Assembly (NCBI RefSeq): GCF_023229105.1
Contig: NZ_JALNZY010000019.1
Location: forward strand, 1-30,871
Direction of reading: 5' to 3'
Source: Sulfurimonas sp.
Lineage (GTDB): Bacteria > Campylobacterota > Campylobacteria > Campylobacterales > Sulfurimonadaceae
Length of the DNA stretch: 30,871 nucleotides
Shown here: positions 7,832-16,162 of the stretch, piece by piece
Numbering within the stretch: the stretch's first letter is position 1
Layout: every line of letters begins with the position of its first letter
Program-made: the position numbers and the translations under genes
Notes under the pieces: model-generated
The model's database searches: none
The model's input: the letters and a program-made list of their open reading frames with translations, nothing else
What the model was told of the DNA's origin: nothing

Positions 7832-8938
7832 TTGTCACTGAACTTAAAAACTTATACTGAGCATTTTACAAACCCGCTTTATCTTGAGAGCGGGCGTATT
7901 TTAGAGCCTTATGACATCACATATGAGACATACGGCACTCTTAACGAGGACAAAAGCAACGTTGTCGTTATCTGCCATGCGCTTACAGGTTCTCATCACT
8001 GTGCGGGAACTTATGAAAATGACAAGAAACCCGGCTGGTGGGACAATCTCATAGGCTCTAAAAAAGCAGTTGATACCGATAAATATTTTGTAATTTGCAC
8101 AAATGTTATTGGCAGCTGTTTTGGCTCCACAGGTCCCATGAGTTTGCAACATCCGCATCAAAATCCATACCGCTACAAGTTTCCGGTTATTACCATAAAA
8201 GATATGGTCAAAGCTCAAAGAATTCTTTTTGACAAACTTGGCATTCATAGCGTTCATGCGATTATCGGCGGCTCTATGGGTGGGATGCAGGCTCTTCACT
8301 TTGCCATTCACTACCCTGATTTTGCATCAAAAATCATATCTTTGGCATCAACACACGCAACGCAGCCATGGGCAATTGCCTTTAATAAAATAGCGCAAGA
8401 GGCAATACTAAAAGACCCTGATTTTAAGGGCGGATACTATGAGCAAGAAGATGTTACAAAAAGCGGATTATCCGGTATGGCTGTGGGAAGAATGGCAGGA
8501 CATATCAGCTTTCTCTCGCCTGAGTCGATGCAGAGCAAATTTGGCAGAGAGTATAAAAGCACGGACGGACTTTACGAGTTATTTGGAAAGTTTCAAGTGG
8601 AGCTATTTTTAGAATATAACGGATATAATTTTACAAAGTGGTTTGACCCGTTATCTTATCTATACATTACAAAAGCGATAAATATTTATGATCTCTCACG
8701 CGGATTTGATTCCCTAGGCGAGGCTCTGCAAAAAGTAAACACCCAGCTGCATCTAATCAGCTTTAGTAATGACCTGCTCTTTAGAAGCTATGAGATGAAA
8801 GAGATTAGCGATACCTTGAGTAAAATAGGATATAAAAATCATCACTATCTTGATGTAGAGAGTAATTATGGGCATGACTCCTTCTTGGTAGAGGTTGAGA
8901 AATTTGAAAAATATATAGAGGAGGCGTTAAATGGCTAA
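7832..8938 (+). CDS. metX: homoserine O-acetyltransferase
   Basis: This 368-residue alpha/beta-hydrolase-fold enzyme acetylates homoserine with acetyl-CoA for methionine synthesis. The nucleophile elbow GGSMGGMQ has Ser148. The acid and base residues are visible in ISFSNDLLF and SNYGHDSFLVE. Early family motifs include YETYGTLN, VICHALTGSHH and GPMS. The start is a TTG at 7832, with GAGG seven bases upstream inside the end of metY, giving tight coupling of the two genes. Some homologues of this fold use succinyl-CoA, so acyl specificity is inferred from the partner metY. Its 3' end overlaps xseB by eight bases. Confidence 0.93.
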   Translation: MSLNLKTYTEHFTNPLYLESGRILEPYDITYETYGTLNEDKSNVVVICHALTGSHHCAGTYENDKKPGWWDNLIGSKKAVDTDKYFVICTNVIGSCFGSTGPMSLQHPHQNPYRYKFPVITIKDMVKAQRILFDKLGIHSVHAIIGGSMGGMQALHFAIHYPDFASKIISLASTHATQPWAIAFNKIAQEAILKDPDFKGGYYEQEDVTKSGLSGMAVGRMAGHISFLSPESMQSKFGREYKSTDGLYELFGKFQVELFLEYNGYNFTKWFDPLSYLYITKAINIYDLSRGFDSLGEALQKVNTQLHLISFSNDLLFRSYEMKEISDTLSKIGYKNHHYLDVESNYGHDSFLVEVEKFEKYIEEALNG

Positions 8939-9137
8939 AGAGGATTTTACTAAAGAAACCGAAGGTTTTGAGTTAAAACTACAAAATGCTAAGAAGATTT
9001 TAGAAACTTTGATGAACCCTGATATTACTCTCTCAGACAGCGTAAAAGCGTATGAGAAGGGGATGAGTGAATTAGCAGAGGCACAAAAAATACTCGAAGA
9101 GGCAGAGATTAAAATTACCGAGATAAAGGCAGAGTAG
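8931..9137 (+). CDS. xseB: exodeoxyribonuclease VII small subunit
   Basis: A 68-residue helical protein that binds the large subunit XseA to form exonuclease VII, which degrades single-stranded DNA from either end. The family pattern is clear: FELKLQNAKKILETLMNPDITLSDSVKAYEKGMSELAEAQKILEEAEIKI, i.e. two antiparallel helices with the conserved L-x-D-S/L-V-x-x-Y-x-x-G turn. Size is normal. It overlaps metX by eight bases at its start and shares one base with the next start codon, so translation is probably coupled. XseA is not in the window. The coupling to methionine genes is likely just operon packing. Confidence 0.92.
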   Translation: MAKEDFTKETEGFELKLQNAKKILETLMNPDITLSDSVKAYEKGMSELAEAQKILEEAEIKITEIKAE

Positions 9138-9934
9138 TGCGAGCCGCCGTACTTCAGCTTAGCGCACAGGGAATAAGCTCAACAAAACTCTACAACTATA
9201 TTCGTATCGCTTCTAAACAAGGGGTAAAGGTTTTACTTTTGGGCGAATATATACTAAACCCGTTTTTTAAAGAGCTTCAAAATTTATCCTCGGGCATGAT
9301 AAAAGAGCACTCACAGCATCAGATAAAAGTTTTAAGAGAGCTAGCTTCTACCTATAATCTTACCATTATCGCTCCTCTTGCTATCGTTAAGAAGGGTAAA
9401 ATTTATAAAACCATTGCAAAGTTTGCTCCCTCCTCTACCTCTTATTATCAACAACAGCTTCTTATAAACTATCCGCACTGGAATGAAGAGAAATTTTTCG
9501 CAAACGAACCTCAGGAGATACAAACTCCCTTGATATTTAAAATAGACGGATTTAAATTTGCAGTCATGAGCGGCTTTGAGCTTCATTTTGATGCGATATT
9601 TAACGAATTAGCTTGTAAAAATATTGACTGTATTTTGCTGCCAGGCGTTTCAACTTTTGACTCTTACCAAAGATGGAAAGCACTTATACTCTCCCGTGCG
9701 TTTACACAAAACTGCTATATTTTAAGAGCCAATAGGATTGGCGAATATAGCGACAAAGAGTCAACCTGGCATTTTTACGGGGATTCGCTTCTTGCTTCTG
9801 CAAACGGAGAGCTTCTTGAGCATCTGGGAAATAAAGAGGAGTTGATGATTGTTGACATGCATCACTCTGAAGTTGTTGCTGCTAGGAAATTTTGGGGTTT
9901 TAAAGATATGATACATAAAAGGAGCAGCTTATGA
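9137..9934 (+). CDS. nitrilase-fold (carbon-nitrogen hydrolase) protein, probably catalytically inactive
   Basis: A 265-residue cytoplasmic protein of the nitrilase/CN-hydrolase superfamily. It starts with GTG overlapping the xseB stop by one base. The N-terminal strand MRAAVLQL, the first catalytic Glu region (LGEYILNPFF, Glu37), W-x-x-L-x-x-x-R-A and the late YILRANRIGE segment fit the family. By eye alignment the catalytic Lys of the Y-R-K-x-H-L motif corresponds to Gln105 (YYQQQLL). The nucleophilic Cys of the G-V-x-I-C-Y-D motif corresponds to Gly146 (VMSGFELHFD). A working nitrilase needs Glu-Lys-Cys, so this looks like a pseudoenzyme or a binding protein. It overlaps the following ThiF-like gene by four bases. 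I recall the two being neighbours in other Campylobacterota too. Confidence 0.82.
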   Translation: MRAAVLQLSAQGISSTKLYNYIRIASKQGVKVLLLGEYILNPFFKELQNLSSGMIKEHSQHQIKVLRELASTYNLTIIAPLAIVKKGKIYKTIAKFAPSSTSYYQQQLLINYPHWNEEKFFANEPQEIQTPLIFKIDGFKFAVMSGFELHFDAIFNELACKNIDCILLPGVSTFDSYQRWKALILSRAFTQNCYILRANRIGEYSDKESTWHFYGDSLLASANGELLEHLGNKEELMIVDMHHSEVVAARKFWGFKDMIHKRSSL

Positions 9935-10602
9935 TGAGCTATTTTCACCGTCAAGTACAACTTTGGGGAGAGGAGACGCAACTCTCTTTACAAGATAAAA
10001 AGATAGCAATAATCGGCGCAGGAGGGCTTGGAAGTTCTTTGGCATTTGCGCTTGGTTCAAGCGGTATAGGCGAGATTCACATTATTGACTTTGATGAAGT
10101 ATCCACGCACAATATACATAGACAAATAGCCTTTAAAATTGGCGATGAGGGCAAAAACAAAGCTGCTATTAATGCGCTACTTGTTGAGAAGAGATGCCCT
10201 TTTGTCAAGGCCGTTGCGCATGAGTGCAGATTTCAAGAGTGGTGTGAAAAAGATATCTATGTTGATTTGATTATTGATGCGACAGACAATCTACCTACGC
10301 GAGCAGAGATTGACGACTACTGCAAAAACAAAAATCTACCTTGGGTATATGGAAGCGTTGAAGCATTTCATGGGCAAGTCTGTTTTATTAAAGAGTCATC
10401 TTTTAGAGATGCTTTTAAGATTACATCTAAAACCCCGGCAGGAATTACCGCTCCGATAGTTATGCACATCGCCTCATTTCAAGCAAATATAGCGCTTAGA
10501 TATCTAGCAGGATTGAGTGTTAAAAAAGAGTTACTGTATTATCTTTTTTTTAATGCCGAGGGCGAATTGGTAACTCAAAAATTCACTCTTCCAAAAGCAT
10601 AA
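9931..10602 (+). CDS. ThiF/MoeB/HesA-type adenylyltransferase-like protein
   Basis: A 223-residue E1-like Rossmann protein. Family motifs are the entry arginine (HRQVQLWG), GAGGLGSS for ATP, DFDEVSTHNIHRQ, the lysine of KNKAA, and the DATDN loop. ThiF and MoeB adenylate the C-terminal glycine of small sulfur-carrier proteins. The CxxC...CxxC zinc site found in many MoeB/ThiF proteins is absent, and the total length is short. The activated partner is not encoded nearby. Either of two consecutive ATGs (9931, 9934) may start translation. The first gives a four-base overlap with the nitrilase-fold gene and good spacing from GGAG at 9921-9924. Molybdopterin or thiamine roles are possible but cannot be chosen from sequence alone. 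Confidence 0.85.
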   Translation: MMSYFHRQVQLWGEETQLSLQDKKIAIIGAGGLGSSLAFALGSSGIGEIHIIDFDEVSTHNIHRQIAFKIGDEGKNKAAINALLVEKRCPFVKAVAHECRFQEWCEKDIYVDLIIDATDNLPTRAEIDDYCKNKNLPWVYGSVEAFHGQVCFIKESSFRDAFKITSKTPAGITAPIVMHIASFQANIALRYLAGLSVKKELLYYLFFNAEGELVTQKFTLPKA

Positions 10603-10633
10603 CATTGGAGTCTGTGTTTTTATAGATTTTGGA

Positions 10634-10639
10634 TATAAT
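10634..10639 (+). promoter_or_regulatory. -10 box for the dapC-murC-mutS2 gene run
   Basis: A perfect TATAAT lies 30 bases before the ATG of the aminotransferase gene. It is followed directly by a dyad, GCACCT at 10641-10646 and AGGTGC at 10655-10660, which spans the predicted transcript start. Confidence 0.5.
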
Positions 10640-10668
10640 TGCACCTATTATAAGAGGTGCTAAAAATT

Positions 10669-11805
10669 ATGAAATTTGAACTATATCCATTTGAAAAACT
10701 AAACAATTTACTTCAAGACATTACCCCAAATAAAGAGTATGAACCTTCTGTTTTAACCATAGGCGAACCGCAATTTGAAACTCCCGCTTTTATACAAAAA
10801 GCCCTTTGTCAAAATACAGATCTTCTTAAAAAATACCCTAAAACAGCAGGGGAAGAGAGTTTAAGAAAAGCTCAAATAGACTTTGTCGCAAAAAGATTCG
10901 GCGTCGAGCTTAACAACGAGCAGATTATTCCTACTTTTGGAACAAGAGAGATACTTTTTAACTTTCCTCAATTTTTTCTTTTCAATAAAAAAGAGCCGAC
11001 AATAGCCTTTAGTAATCCTTTTTATCAGATATATGAGGGTGCGGCAATTGCATCAAGAGCAAAAACAATCTATCTCAACCTTACGCAGCAAAACGGTTTT
11101 AAACCTGAACTTGATGAAGAGAAATTATCTGCATGTCATCTTGTGATTTTAAACTTTCCAAACAATCCGACGGCATCCACACTCACTCTTGAGGAGCTTA
11201 GCGAGTGGGTTAAGCTTGCACTTAAATATAATTTTGTACTTTTAAACGATGAGTGCTACAGCGAAATATATACAGGCAATACAATTCCCTCACTTCTTGA
11301 AGCATCTCTGCTTGTAGGAAACAGGGAGTTTAAAAATATTTTAGTCGTAAACTCCATCTCAAAACGCTCCTCTGCTCCGGGACTTCGCTCAGGTTTTATT
11401 GCCGGCGATGTAGAGATTTTAAAAGAGTATTTAAACTACAGAACTTATCTCGGTTGCGCCTCCCCTCTTCCGCTTCAAAGTGCGGCGGCAGCTGCTTGGA
11501 GTGATGAGAAACATGTAGAAGAGGCAAGAGCAATTTACAAGCAAAACTTTGAAGCGGCACATGAGATTTTAGGCGTTGAGATTCCAGATGCTACCTTTTA
11601 CATTTGGCTAAGAGTTTCAAATGCACTTGAGTTTACAAAAAAGCTCTACCTCCAATACAACGTAAAGGTTTTACCAGGAGAGTATTTGGCTAGAGACGAT
11701 GAGAACGGTCTAAATCCCGGCAAAGATTTTATACGAATTGCACTTGTTGAAGATCCTCAAAAAACAAAAAATGCACTAAAGAGAATAAAGGAGTGTCTAT
11801 CATGA
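10669..11805 (+). CDS. dapC: PLP-dependent aminotransferase, probable succinyldiaminopimelate transaminase
   Basis: A 378-residue fold-type I class I/II aminotransferase. Recognisable parts are the N-terminal FELYPFEKLNNLL, the TIGEPQFETP substrate loop, the KYPKTAGEESLRKA segment, NFPNNPTAS, the NDECYSEIY cofactor aspartate-tyrosine pair, and the active-site Lys232 in SISKRSSAPGLRSG. This subgroup in Campylobacterota is annotated as DapC, acting in lysine and meso-diaminopimelate synthesis for peptidoglycan. A location upstream of murC fits that role. I chose the ATG at 10669, with AAGAGG about eleven bases upstream, over an in-frame GTG at 10657. The stop overlaps the next start by four bases. 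The exact substrate is inferred from clade and context; related alpha-amino acids are possible. Confidence 0.85.
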   Translation: MKFELYPFEKLNNLLQDITPNKEYEPSVLTIGEPQFETPAFIQKALCQNTDLLKKYPKTAGEESLRKAQIDFVAKRFGVELNNEQIIPTFGTREILFNFPQFFLFNKKEPTIAFSNPFYQIYEGAAIASRAKTIYLNLTQQNGFKPELDEEKLSACHLVILNFPNNPTASTLTLEELSEWVKLALKYNFVLLNDECYSEIYTGNTIPSLLEASLLVGNREFKNILVVNSISKRSSAPGLRSGFIAGDVEILKEYLNYRTYLGCASPLPLQSAAAAAWSDEKHVEEARAIYKQNFEAAHEILGVEIPDATFYIWLRVSNALEFTKKLYLQYNVKVLPGEYLARDDENGLNPGKDFIRIALVEDPQKTKNALKRIKECLS

Positions 11806-12305
11806 GTAAAGTAGAAAAACTAAAAGCAGAGGTGTTCCAAGCACAGCAAAACTCTGATATAGCCTCTTTATATATGCTTGAACAACGTGCACAAGACACT
11901 TTTGATGAGAACATGCTTCAAGATTTTTATATAAATATACTTGATTTGGCACTAGAGAAACTAACCAATACGCTTGAAGCCCACAGAGTAATGGATATGA
12001 ACGAGGTTCAGGACTTTGCAACGCTAAGAGCTCTGTATGAGTATGCGATAGAGCATTACAGCGCAGGAAAAATATCTGATGCTAGTGCTCTTTTTGAGGT
12101 TTTAAGCGGACTTAGCAACGACAAAAAGTTCTCCTTAGCTCTTAAATTTCACTGGATTGCATCCAAAGAAGGGCTATCTTTTGATGATTTTCTCTCAAAT
12201 ATAGCAGATATTGATGCGACGCAAGAAGCGGGAACATTTTATATAAGCTGTTTTAATAATGAGGCACAAAAATTGCTAGATAATTCTAAAATAGATGCGG
12301 AGTAA
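11802..12305 (+). CDS. conserved hypothetical protein between dapC and murC
   Basis: A 167-residue, acidic, apparently all-helical soluble protein without signal peptide or membrane segment. It shows TPR-like spacing, for example LRALYEYAIEHYSAGKISDASALFEVLSGLSNDKKFSLALKFHWIASKEG, but no repeat is clear enough to name. I chose the ATG at 11802, which has AAGGAG at good spacing and overlaps the dapC stop by four bases. An in-frame GTG at 11793 would lie inside that ribosome binding site. Four bases separate its stop from murC. Position suggests cotranscription with cell-wall genes. I do not recognise a function. Confidence 0.75.
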   Translation: MSKVEKLKAEVFQAQQNSDIASLYMLEQRAQDTFDENMLQDFYINILDLALEKLTNTLEAHRVMDMNEVQDFATLRALYEYAIEHYSAGKISDASALFEVLSGLSNDKKFSLALKFHWIASKEGLSFDDFLSNIADIDATQEAGTFYISCFNNEAQKLLDNSKIDAE

Positions 12306-12309
12306 CTCT

Positions 12310-13623
12310 ATGAAAATCCACTTTATCGGAATCGGCGGAATCGGAATATCAGGTTTGGCGCAATATATGCGCTATCAAGGGCATGAAATAAGCGGTTCGG
12401 ATATAGCCGATACGTTAATTACACAAAAACTCCGTAAACTAGGCATAATTGTCAGTGTTCCCCATGATGCCTCTGCTATCACAAATCAAGACTTAGTTAT
12501 TCACTCTGCTATCATCCGTCCTGATAATCCTGAAATTATTGAAGCAAAAGCCAAAGGCATTGAAGTCCTTGCACGCCGAGAAGCACTTCTTCGCATATTA
12601 AACACTTCAAAGGTCTATTCCGTTGCAGGCGCACATGGCAAAAGCACTACAACTGCCATTTTAACAGCTATCATGGAAGGTTCGGCAATAATAGGCGCAG
12701 AGTCAAAGGCATTTGGCTCAAATGTACGATATAACCCAAAAAGCGACATTATGCTCTTTGAAGCCGATGAGAGCGACGGCAGTTTTGTCAACTCAAATCC
12801 ACACTGCGCAATCGTCATCAATGCAGAACCTGAGCACATGGAATACTACGACTACAACTATGAGCTATTTTACAACTCTTATAAAACCTTTATAAACTCT
12901 GCCGCTTGCCGTGTTTTAAATGCTGAGGATCCATTTTTAAGTAAACTTGTGGGCGAAGTTGACGCAATCTGGCTCTACCCAAGCCAAGATATAACGAGCA
13001 TAGAGTTTGTTTTAATTGATGATGAGCCGCATACTAGATTTTCTCTTAAAGATTTTGGTAGTTTTGATATTTGGGGATTTGGAAAGCATATAGCCCTTGA
13101 TGCTTCTTTGGCTATTTTAGCGGCAAAAGAGTCTATGGATATTGAACTTATACGAGAGAAAATACTCTCTTTTAAGGGTATAAAAAAACGATTTGATATT
13201 GTCGGATCTCAAAAGGAGAGTGTAATTATAGACGATTACGGTCACCACCCAACAGAGATTAAAGCTACTTTTGAGTCGGTCAAAGAGTATGCACTTTTAA
13301 AGGGCTTTGACAAGATTACGGCAATCTGGCAGCCGCATAAATACTCTCGAACTATAGATAATCTAGAGGAGTTCATAAAGTGTTTTGAGGGCGCAGAAGA
13401 GCTTATAATCCTGCCTGTTTGGTCTGCAGGTGAAGCAAGTAGAGAGATTGATTTTAAAGAAAAATTTAAAAGATATAATCTAATTATGGCAGACAGTGTC
13501 ATACGAGCTAACAATACTATCACAATTATGAAAGACAAAGAGGTGCTAAAAACTCTAGATAAAGGTCTCATCATAGGTTTTAGTGCCGGCGATTTAACAT
13601 ACCAGATAAGAGGAACCGCATAG
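12310..13623 (+). CDS. murC: UDP-N-acetylmuramate--L-alanine ligase
   Basis: The 437-residue cytoplasmic Mur ligase adds L-alanine to UDP-MurNAc, the first peptide step of peptidoglycan synthesis. The N-terminal Rossmann motif KIHFIGIGGIGISGLA, the ATP loop GAHGKSTTT at about residues 107-115, DESDGSF, the central EPEHMEYYD region and DDYGHHPTE in the ligand loop are all MurC hallmarks. The start is placed at 12310 because GGAG at 12299-12302 gives good spacing and MKIHFIG is the normal beginning. The in-frame ATG at 12295 lies within the upstream gene. The stop overlaps the GTG of the next gene by one base. Length is typical for the family. Confidence 0.95.
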   Translation: MKIHFIGIGGIGISGLAQYMRYQGHEISGSDIADTLITQKLRKLGIIVSVPHDASAITNQDLVIHSAIIRPDNPEIIEAKAKGIEVLARREALLRILNTSKVYSVAGAHGKSTTTAILTAIMEGSAIIGAESKAFGSNVRYNPKSDIMLFEADESDGSFVNSNPHCAIVINAEPEHMEYYDYNYELFYNSYKTFINSAACRVLNAEDPFLSKLVGEVDAIWLYPSQDITSIEFVLIDDEPHTRFSLKDFGSFDIWGFGKHIALDASLAILAAKESMDIELIREKILSFKGIKKRFDIVGSQKESVIIDDYGHHPTEIKATFESVKEYALLKGFDKITAIWQPHKYSRTIDNLEEFIKCFEGAEELIILPVWSAGEASREIDFKEKFKRYNLIMADSVIRANNTITIMKDKEVLKTLDKGLIIGFSAGDLTYQIRGTA

Positions 13624-13952
13624 TGGCATATATAGCTGGACTCGTAGTAGTAGGACTTTTCTTTTTAGCCCTGCACTACTTTACCGAACTTACCCGTTCT
13701 CAAAAAGCAATAGTAACCGGAGTGGTTTTATCTATAGTTTTATTTGCAATTGCATTCAATAAATATAACGATGAAAAAACTCAAGCGATGCTTGGTGCTG
13801 TTTTAAAGTTTAACCAAAATAGCACAATTATTTGCGAAGGCGTAGAGGTAAACAAAGAAAATTTTACTCTTAGCATCGGTACATACACTTTCATAGGTAA
13901 AGAGAATACTCCATACCATGGGCAGATGATTAGTGCATCTAAATGCGAGTAG
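13623..13952 (+). CDS. small conserved membrane protein between murC and mutS2
   Basis: A 109-residue protein with two N-terminal membrane helices (about residues 2-20 and 29-46). A 60-residue polar tail follows, with VKFNQNSTIICEGVEV-like beta character, two Cys and a final KCE. It starts with GTG sharing one base with the murC stop, and its end overlaps the mutS2 start by ten bases. From memory, Helicobacter pylori also has a small hypothetical gene between murC and mutS2, so the position is probably conserved. The function is unknown. The tail probably sits on one side of the inner membrane, but its orientation cannot be fixed. Confidence 0.75.
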   Translation: MAYIAGLVVVGLFFLALHYFTELTRSQKAIVTGVVLSIVLFAIAFNKYNDEKTQAMLGAVLKFNQNSTIICEGVEVNKENFTLSIGTYTFIGKENTPYHGQMISASKCE

Positions 13953-16162
13953 ATAACAATCAAAGGATTGATACACTCATCAATCAACTAGACTTAAACG
14001 ACCATATTGGTCTGTTCAAGCAATTTTTCTCACGCGATGATGCTCTTTATATGCAAGGTGATCAAGAACTTCACTACCGCTATATCAAAGCACTAGATGC
14101 TATAGAGTTCAAAGCTCCCCCAAAAGTCGGTGATTTTACAAATATAAAACTTCATCTTAAAAAACATGGCATCTTGCAGTTTGAGCAGCTTTTTGAAATC
14201 ATTAAAGTCGTGCGCTACTTTCGCTACTTTAAAAACAAAAATCTCCAAGGGATTATCGGCGAGTGGATGGATAGATTTGTCATAGAGCCGAGATTTTTTG
14301 AAGTTGAGAAATATTTTACGCATGATGGGAAATTTGATGAGAATCTTGATGAAAATCTTTTTGGTTTAGGTGCAAGAGTAAAAGAGCATAAAGCAAATAT
14401 AAGCTCCTCGCTAAAGAGGCTCACTTCTAGTCAGAAAATCTCTCCCTATCTTATTGACTCTCAAGTACATCTAGTAAATGATGAGGAGTGTCTTTTGGTT
14501 CGCGGCGGCTTCAATCATGTGCTAAAAGGTGCACTTATTGGCAGAAGTAGCAGTGGCGGTTTTTATGTCTCGCCAGATACTATTTTAAAAACTAAGGAGC
14601 AGATTCGCTACATAAACGAGGAGCGCGAGGCGATTTTTTACACCTACGCAAAAGAGTTCTCCTCAAAATTTGCCGAACTTCTGCCTTTTATAAACTTCGT
14701 GGATAAAGAGTTTACAAAGTTTGACAACTACCAAGCAAGGGTCCTTTTTGCAAAAAGTAAAGACCTTCAACTTGTAAAATCAAAAAAGGATTCAAAAATC
14801 ATCTTAGATGGTTTTATCCACCCTGCTCTACATCATGCAAAGCCCATACATGTGGACTTTTCGAAAAATATTTTAATGATTACGGGTGTTAATGCCGGCG
14901 GAAAAACGATGCTTTTAAAGTCGATTTTAAGTGCGGCTTTTATGGCAAAATATATCATACCTATGAAGCTAAACGAGCACAAGTCATATATCGGAAACTT
15001 TAAACATATCTTAGCGATTATCGACGACCCACAAAATGTTAAAAATGATATATCTACATTTGCAGGACGTATGCAGCAGTTCTCAAAAATATTTGAACAA
15101 AAAGATGCGCTTGTCGGAGTAGATGAGATAGAGCTAGGAACGGACAGTGATGAGGCTGCCGCACTATTTAAAGTGATACTTGATGAGTTAATTTTGCGCG
15201 GACAAAAAATTGTAGTCACAACCCACCACAAGCGTCTTGCGGCTTTGATGGCAGACCGTGATGATGTTGAGCTTATGGCGGCTATTTATGATGAGCAAAA
15301 CAGAGTCCCTACTTATGAGTTTATGCAAGGAATCATCGGCAAGAGTTACGCTTTTGAGACTGCAAGCAGATATGGCATCTCTAATAAAATCGTAAATGAA
15401 GCAAAAACTCTCTACGGCGACAACAGCGAAAAGCTAAACCTGCTTATAGAGAGAGGCTCGCAATTAGAGCGTGAGCTTAAGCAAAAGCACAAAAAGGTTG
15501 ATGAAAAACTAGAAGAGCTAGAAGCAAAAGAGCGTGATTTAAAAGAGCAGAGAATTCAGATTTTTGAGGAGCTTCAAAGAGAAAAAAATGCACTCAAACA
15601 GAGTTATAAAATTGCTATAGATGAAGCAAAGATGGCGGCTCGCGCAGGGGACACACAAGCTATCCACAGAGCAATGAATGAAGCAAACAAAAAACTTCCT
15701 CAAGAAAAAAAAGAGAAAGTAAGTCAACATGTAGAGTTCAAAGTGGGTAATAATGTAAAATACCACAGCAAAAAGGGCGTAATCATCGCCATGAAAGACA
15801 AAAATGAGGCGATTGTAGAGGTTGATGGGATGCGCGTGAGAGTAAAAACTTCGCAACTAAAACATACTCAACTCATAAAGCAAAAACCTAAAACCGACAT
15901 AAATCTTCAAGTCCAAAAAAGAGCAGGATTAAAATGCGACCTTCACGGCATGAGAGCCGAAGAAGCAAACGAAGTGTTAGACAAATTTATCTCAGACGCA
16001 CTCATAAACGGTTGGGATGAAGTAATAGTCTATCACGGCATCGGAACCGGCAAACTCTCTTATGCTGTTAAGGAATTTTTAAAAGCTCATCCAAAAGTCA
16101 AAAAATTTGAAGATGCTCCGCAACACATGGGTGGTTTTGGAGCAAAGATAGTGACACTGTAG
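13943..16162 (+). CDS. mutS2: MutS2-family ATPase/endonuclease
   Basis: A 739-residue cytoplasmic protein of the MutS2 clade. In H. pylori MutS2 suppresses homologous recombination; in other bacteria it also acts on stalled ribosomes. The N-terminal part is a MutS core-like helical region. The ATPase has Walker A GVNAGGKT (Gly315-Thr322), Walker B in LVGVDEIELGTDSDEAA, and the VTTHHKRLA switch. A long charged coiled coil covers about residues 510-590. The C-terminal Smr nuclease domain (about 660-739) contains CDLHGMRAEEA and the VYHGIGTGKL loop, so the nuclease motif is intact. It lacks the mismatch-recognition domain of MutS1, as expected. The next gene starts immediately after its stop. 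Confidence 0.94.
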   Translation: MRVDNNQRIDTLINQLDLNDHIGLFKQFFSRDDALYMQGDQELHYRYIKALDAIEFKAPPKVGDFTNIKLHLKKHGILQFEQLFEIIKVVRYFRYFKNKNLQGIIGEWMDRFVIEPRFFEVEKYFTHDGKFDENLDENLFGLGARVKEHKANISSSLKRLTSSQKISPYLIDSQVHLVNDEECLLVRGGFNHVLKGALIGRSSSGGFYVSPDTILKTKEQIRYINEEREAIFYTYAKEFSSKFAELLPFINFVDKEFTKFDNYQARVLFAKSKDLQLVKSKKDSKIILDGFIHPALHHAKPIHVDFSKNILMITGVNAGGKTMLLKSILSAAFMAKYIIPMKLNEHKSYIGNFKHILAIIDDPQNVKNDISTFAGRMQQFSKIFEQKDALVGVDEIELGTDSDEAAALFKVILDELILRGQKIVVTTHHKRLAALMADRDDVELMAAIYDEQNRVPTYEFMQGIIGKSYAFETASRYGISNKIVNEAKTLYGDNSEKLNLLIERGSQLERELKQKHKKVDEKLEELEAKERDLKEQRIQIFEELQREKNALKQSYKIAIDEAKMAARAGDTQAIHRAMNEANKKLPQEKKEKVSQHVEFKVGNNVKYHSKKGVIIAMKDKNEAIVEVDGMRVRVKTSQLKHTQLIKQKPKTDINLQVQKRAGLKCDLHGMRAEEANEVLDKFISDALINGWDEVIVYHGIGTGKLSYAVKEFLKAHPKVKKFEDAPQHMGGFGAKIVTL

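Noticed and set aside
7901..8311. Reverse-strand 136-codon open frame opposite metX
   Set aside because: metX motifs, including the GGSMGG nucleophile elbow, are intact on the forward strand; the reverse product has no family features.
15539..15856. Reverse-strand open frame within mutS2
   Set aside because: Antisense to the coiled-coil coding part of mutS2; the Phe/Leu/Cys-rich product is typical of reading Glu/Lys-rich DNA backwards.
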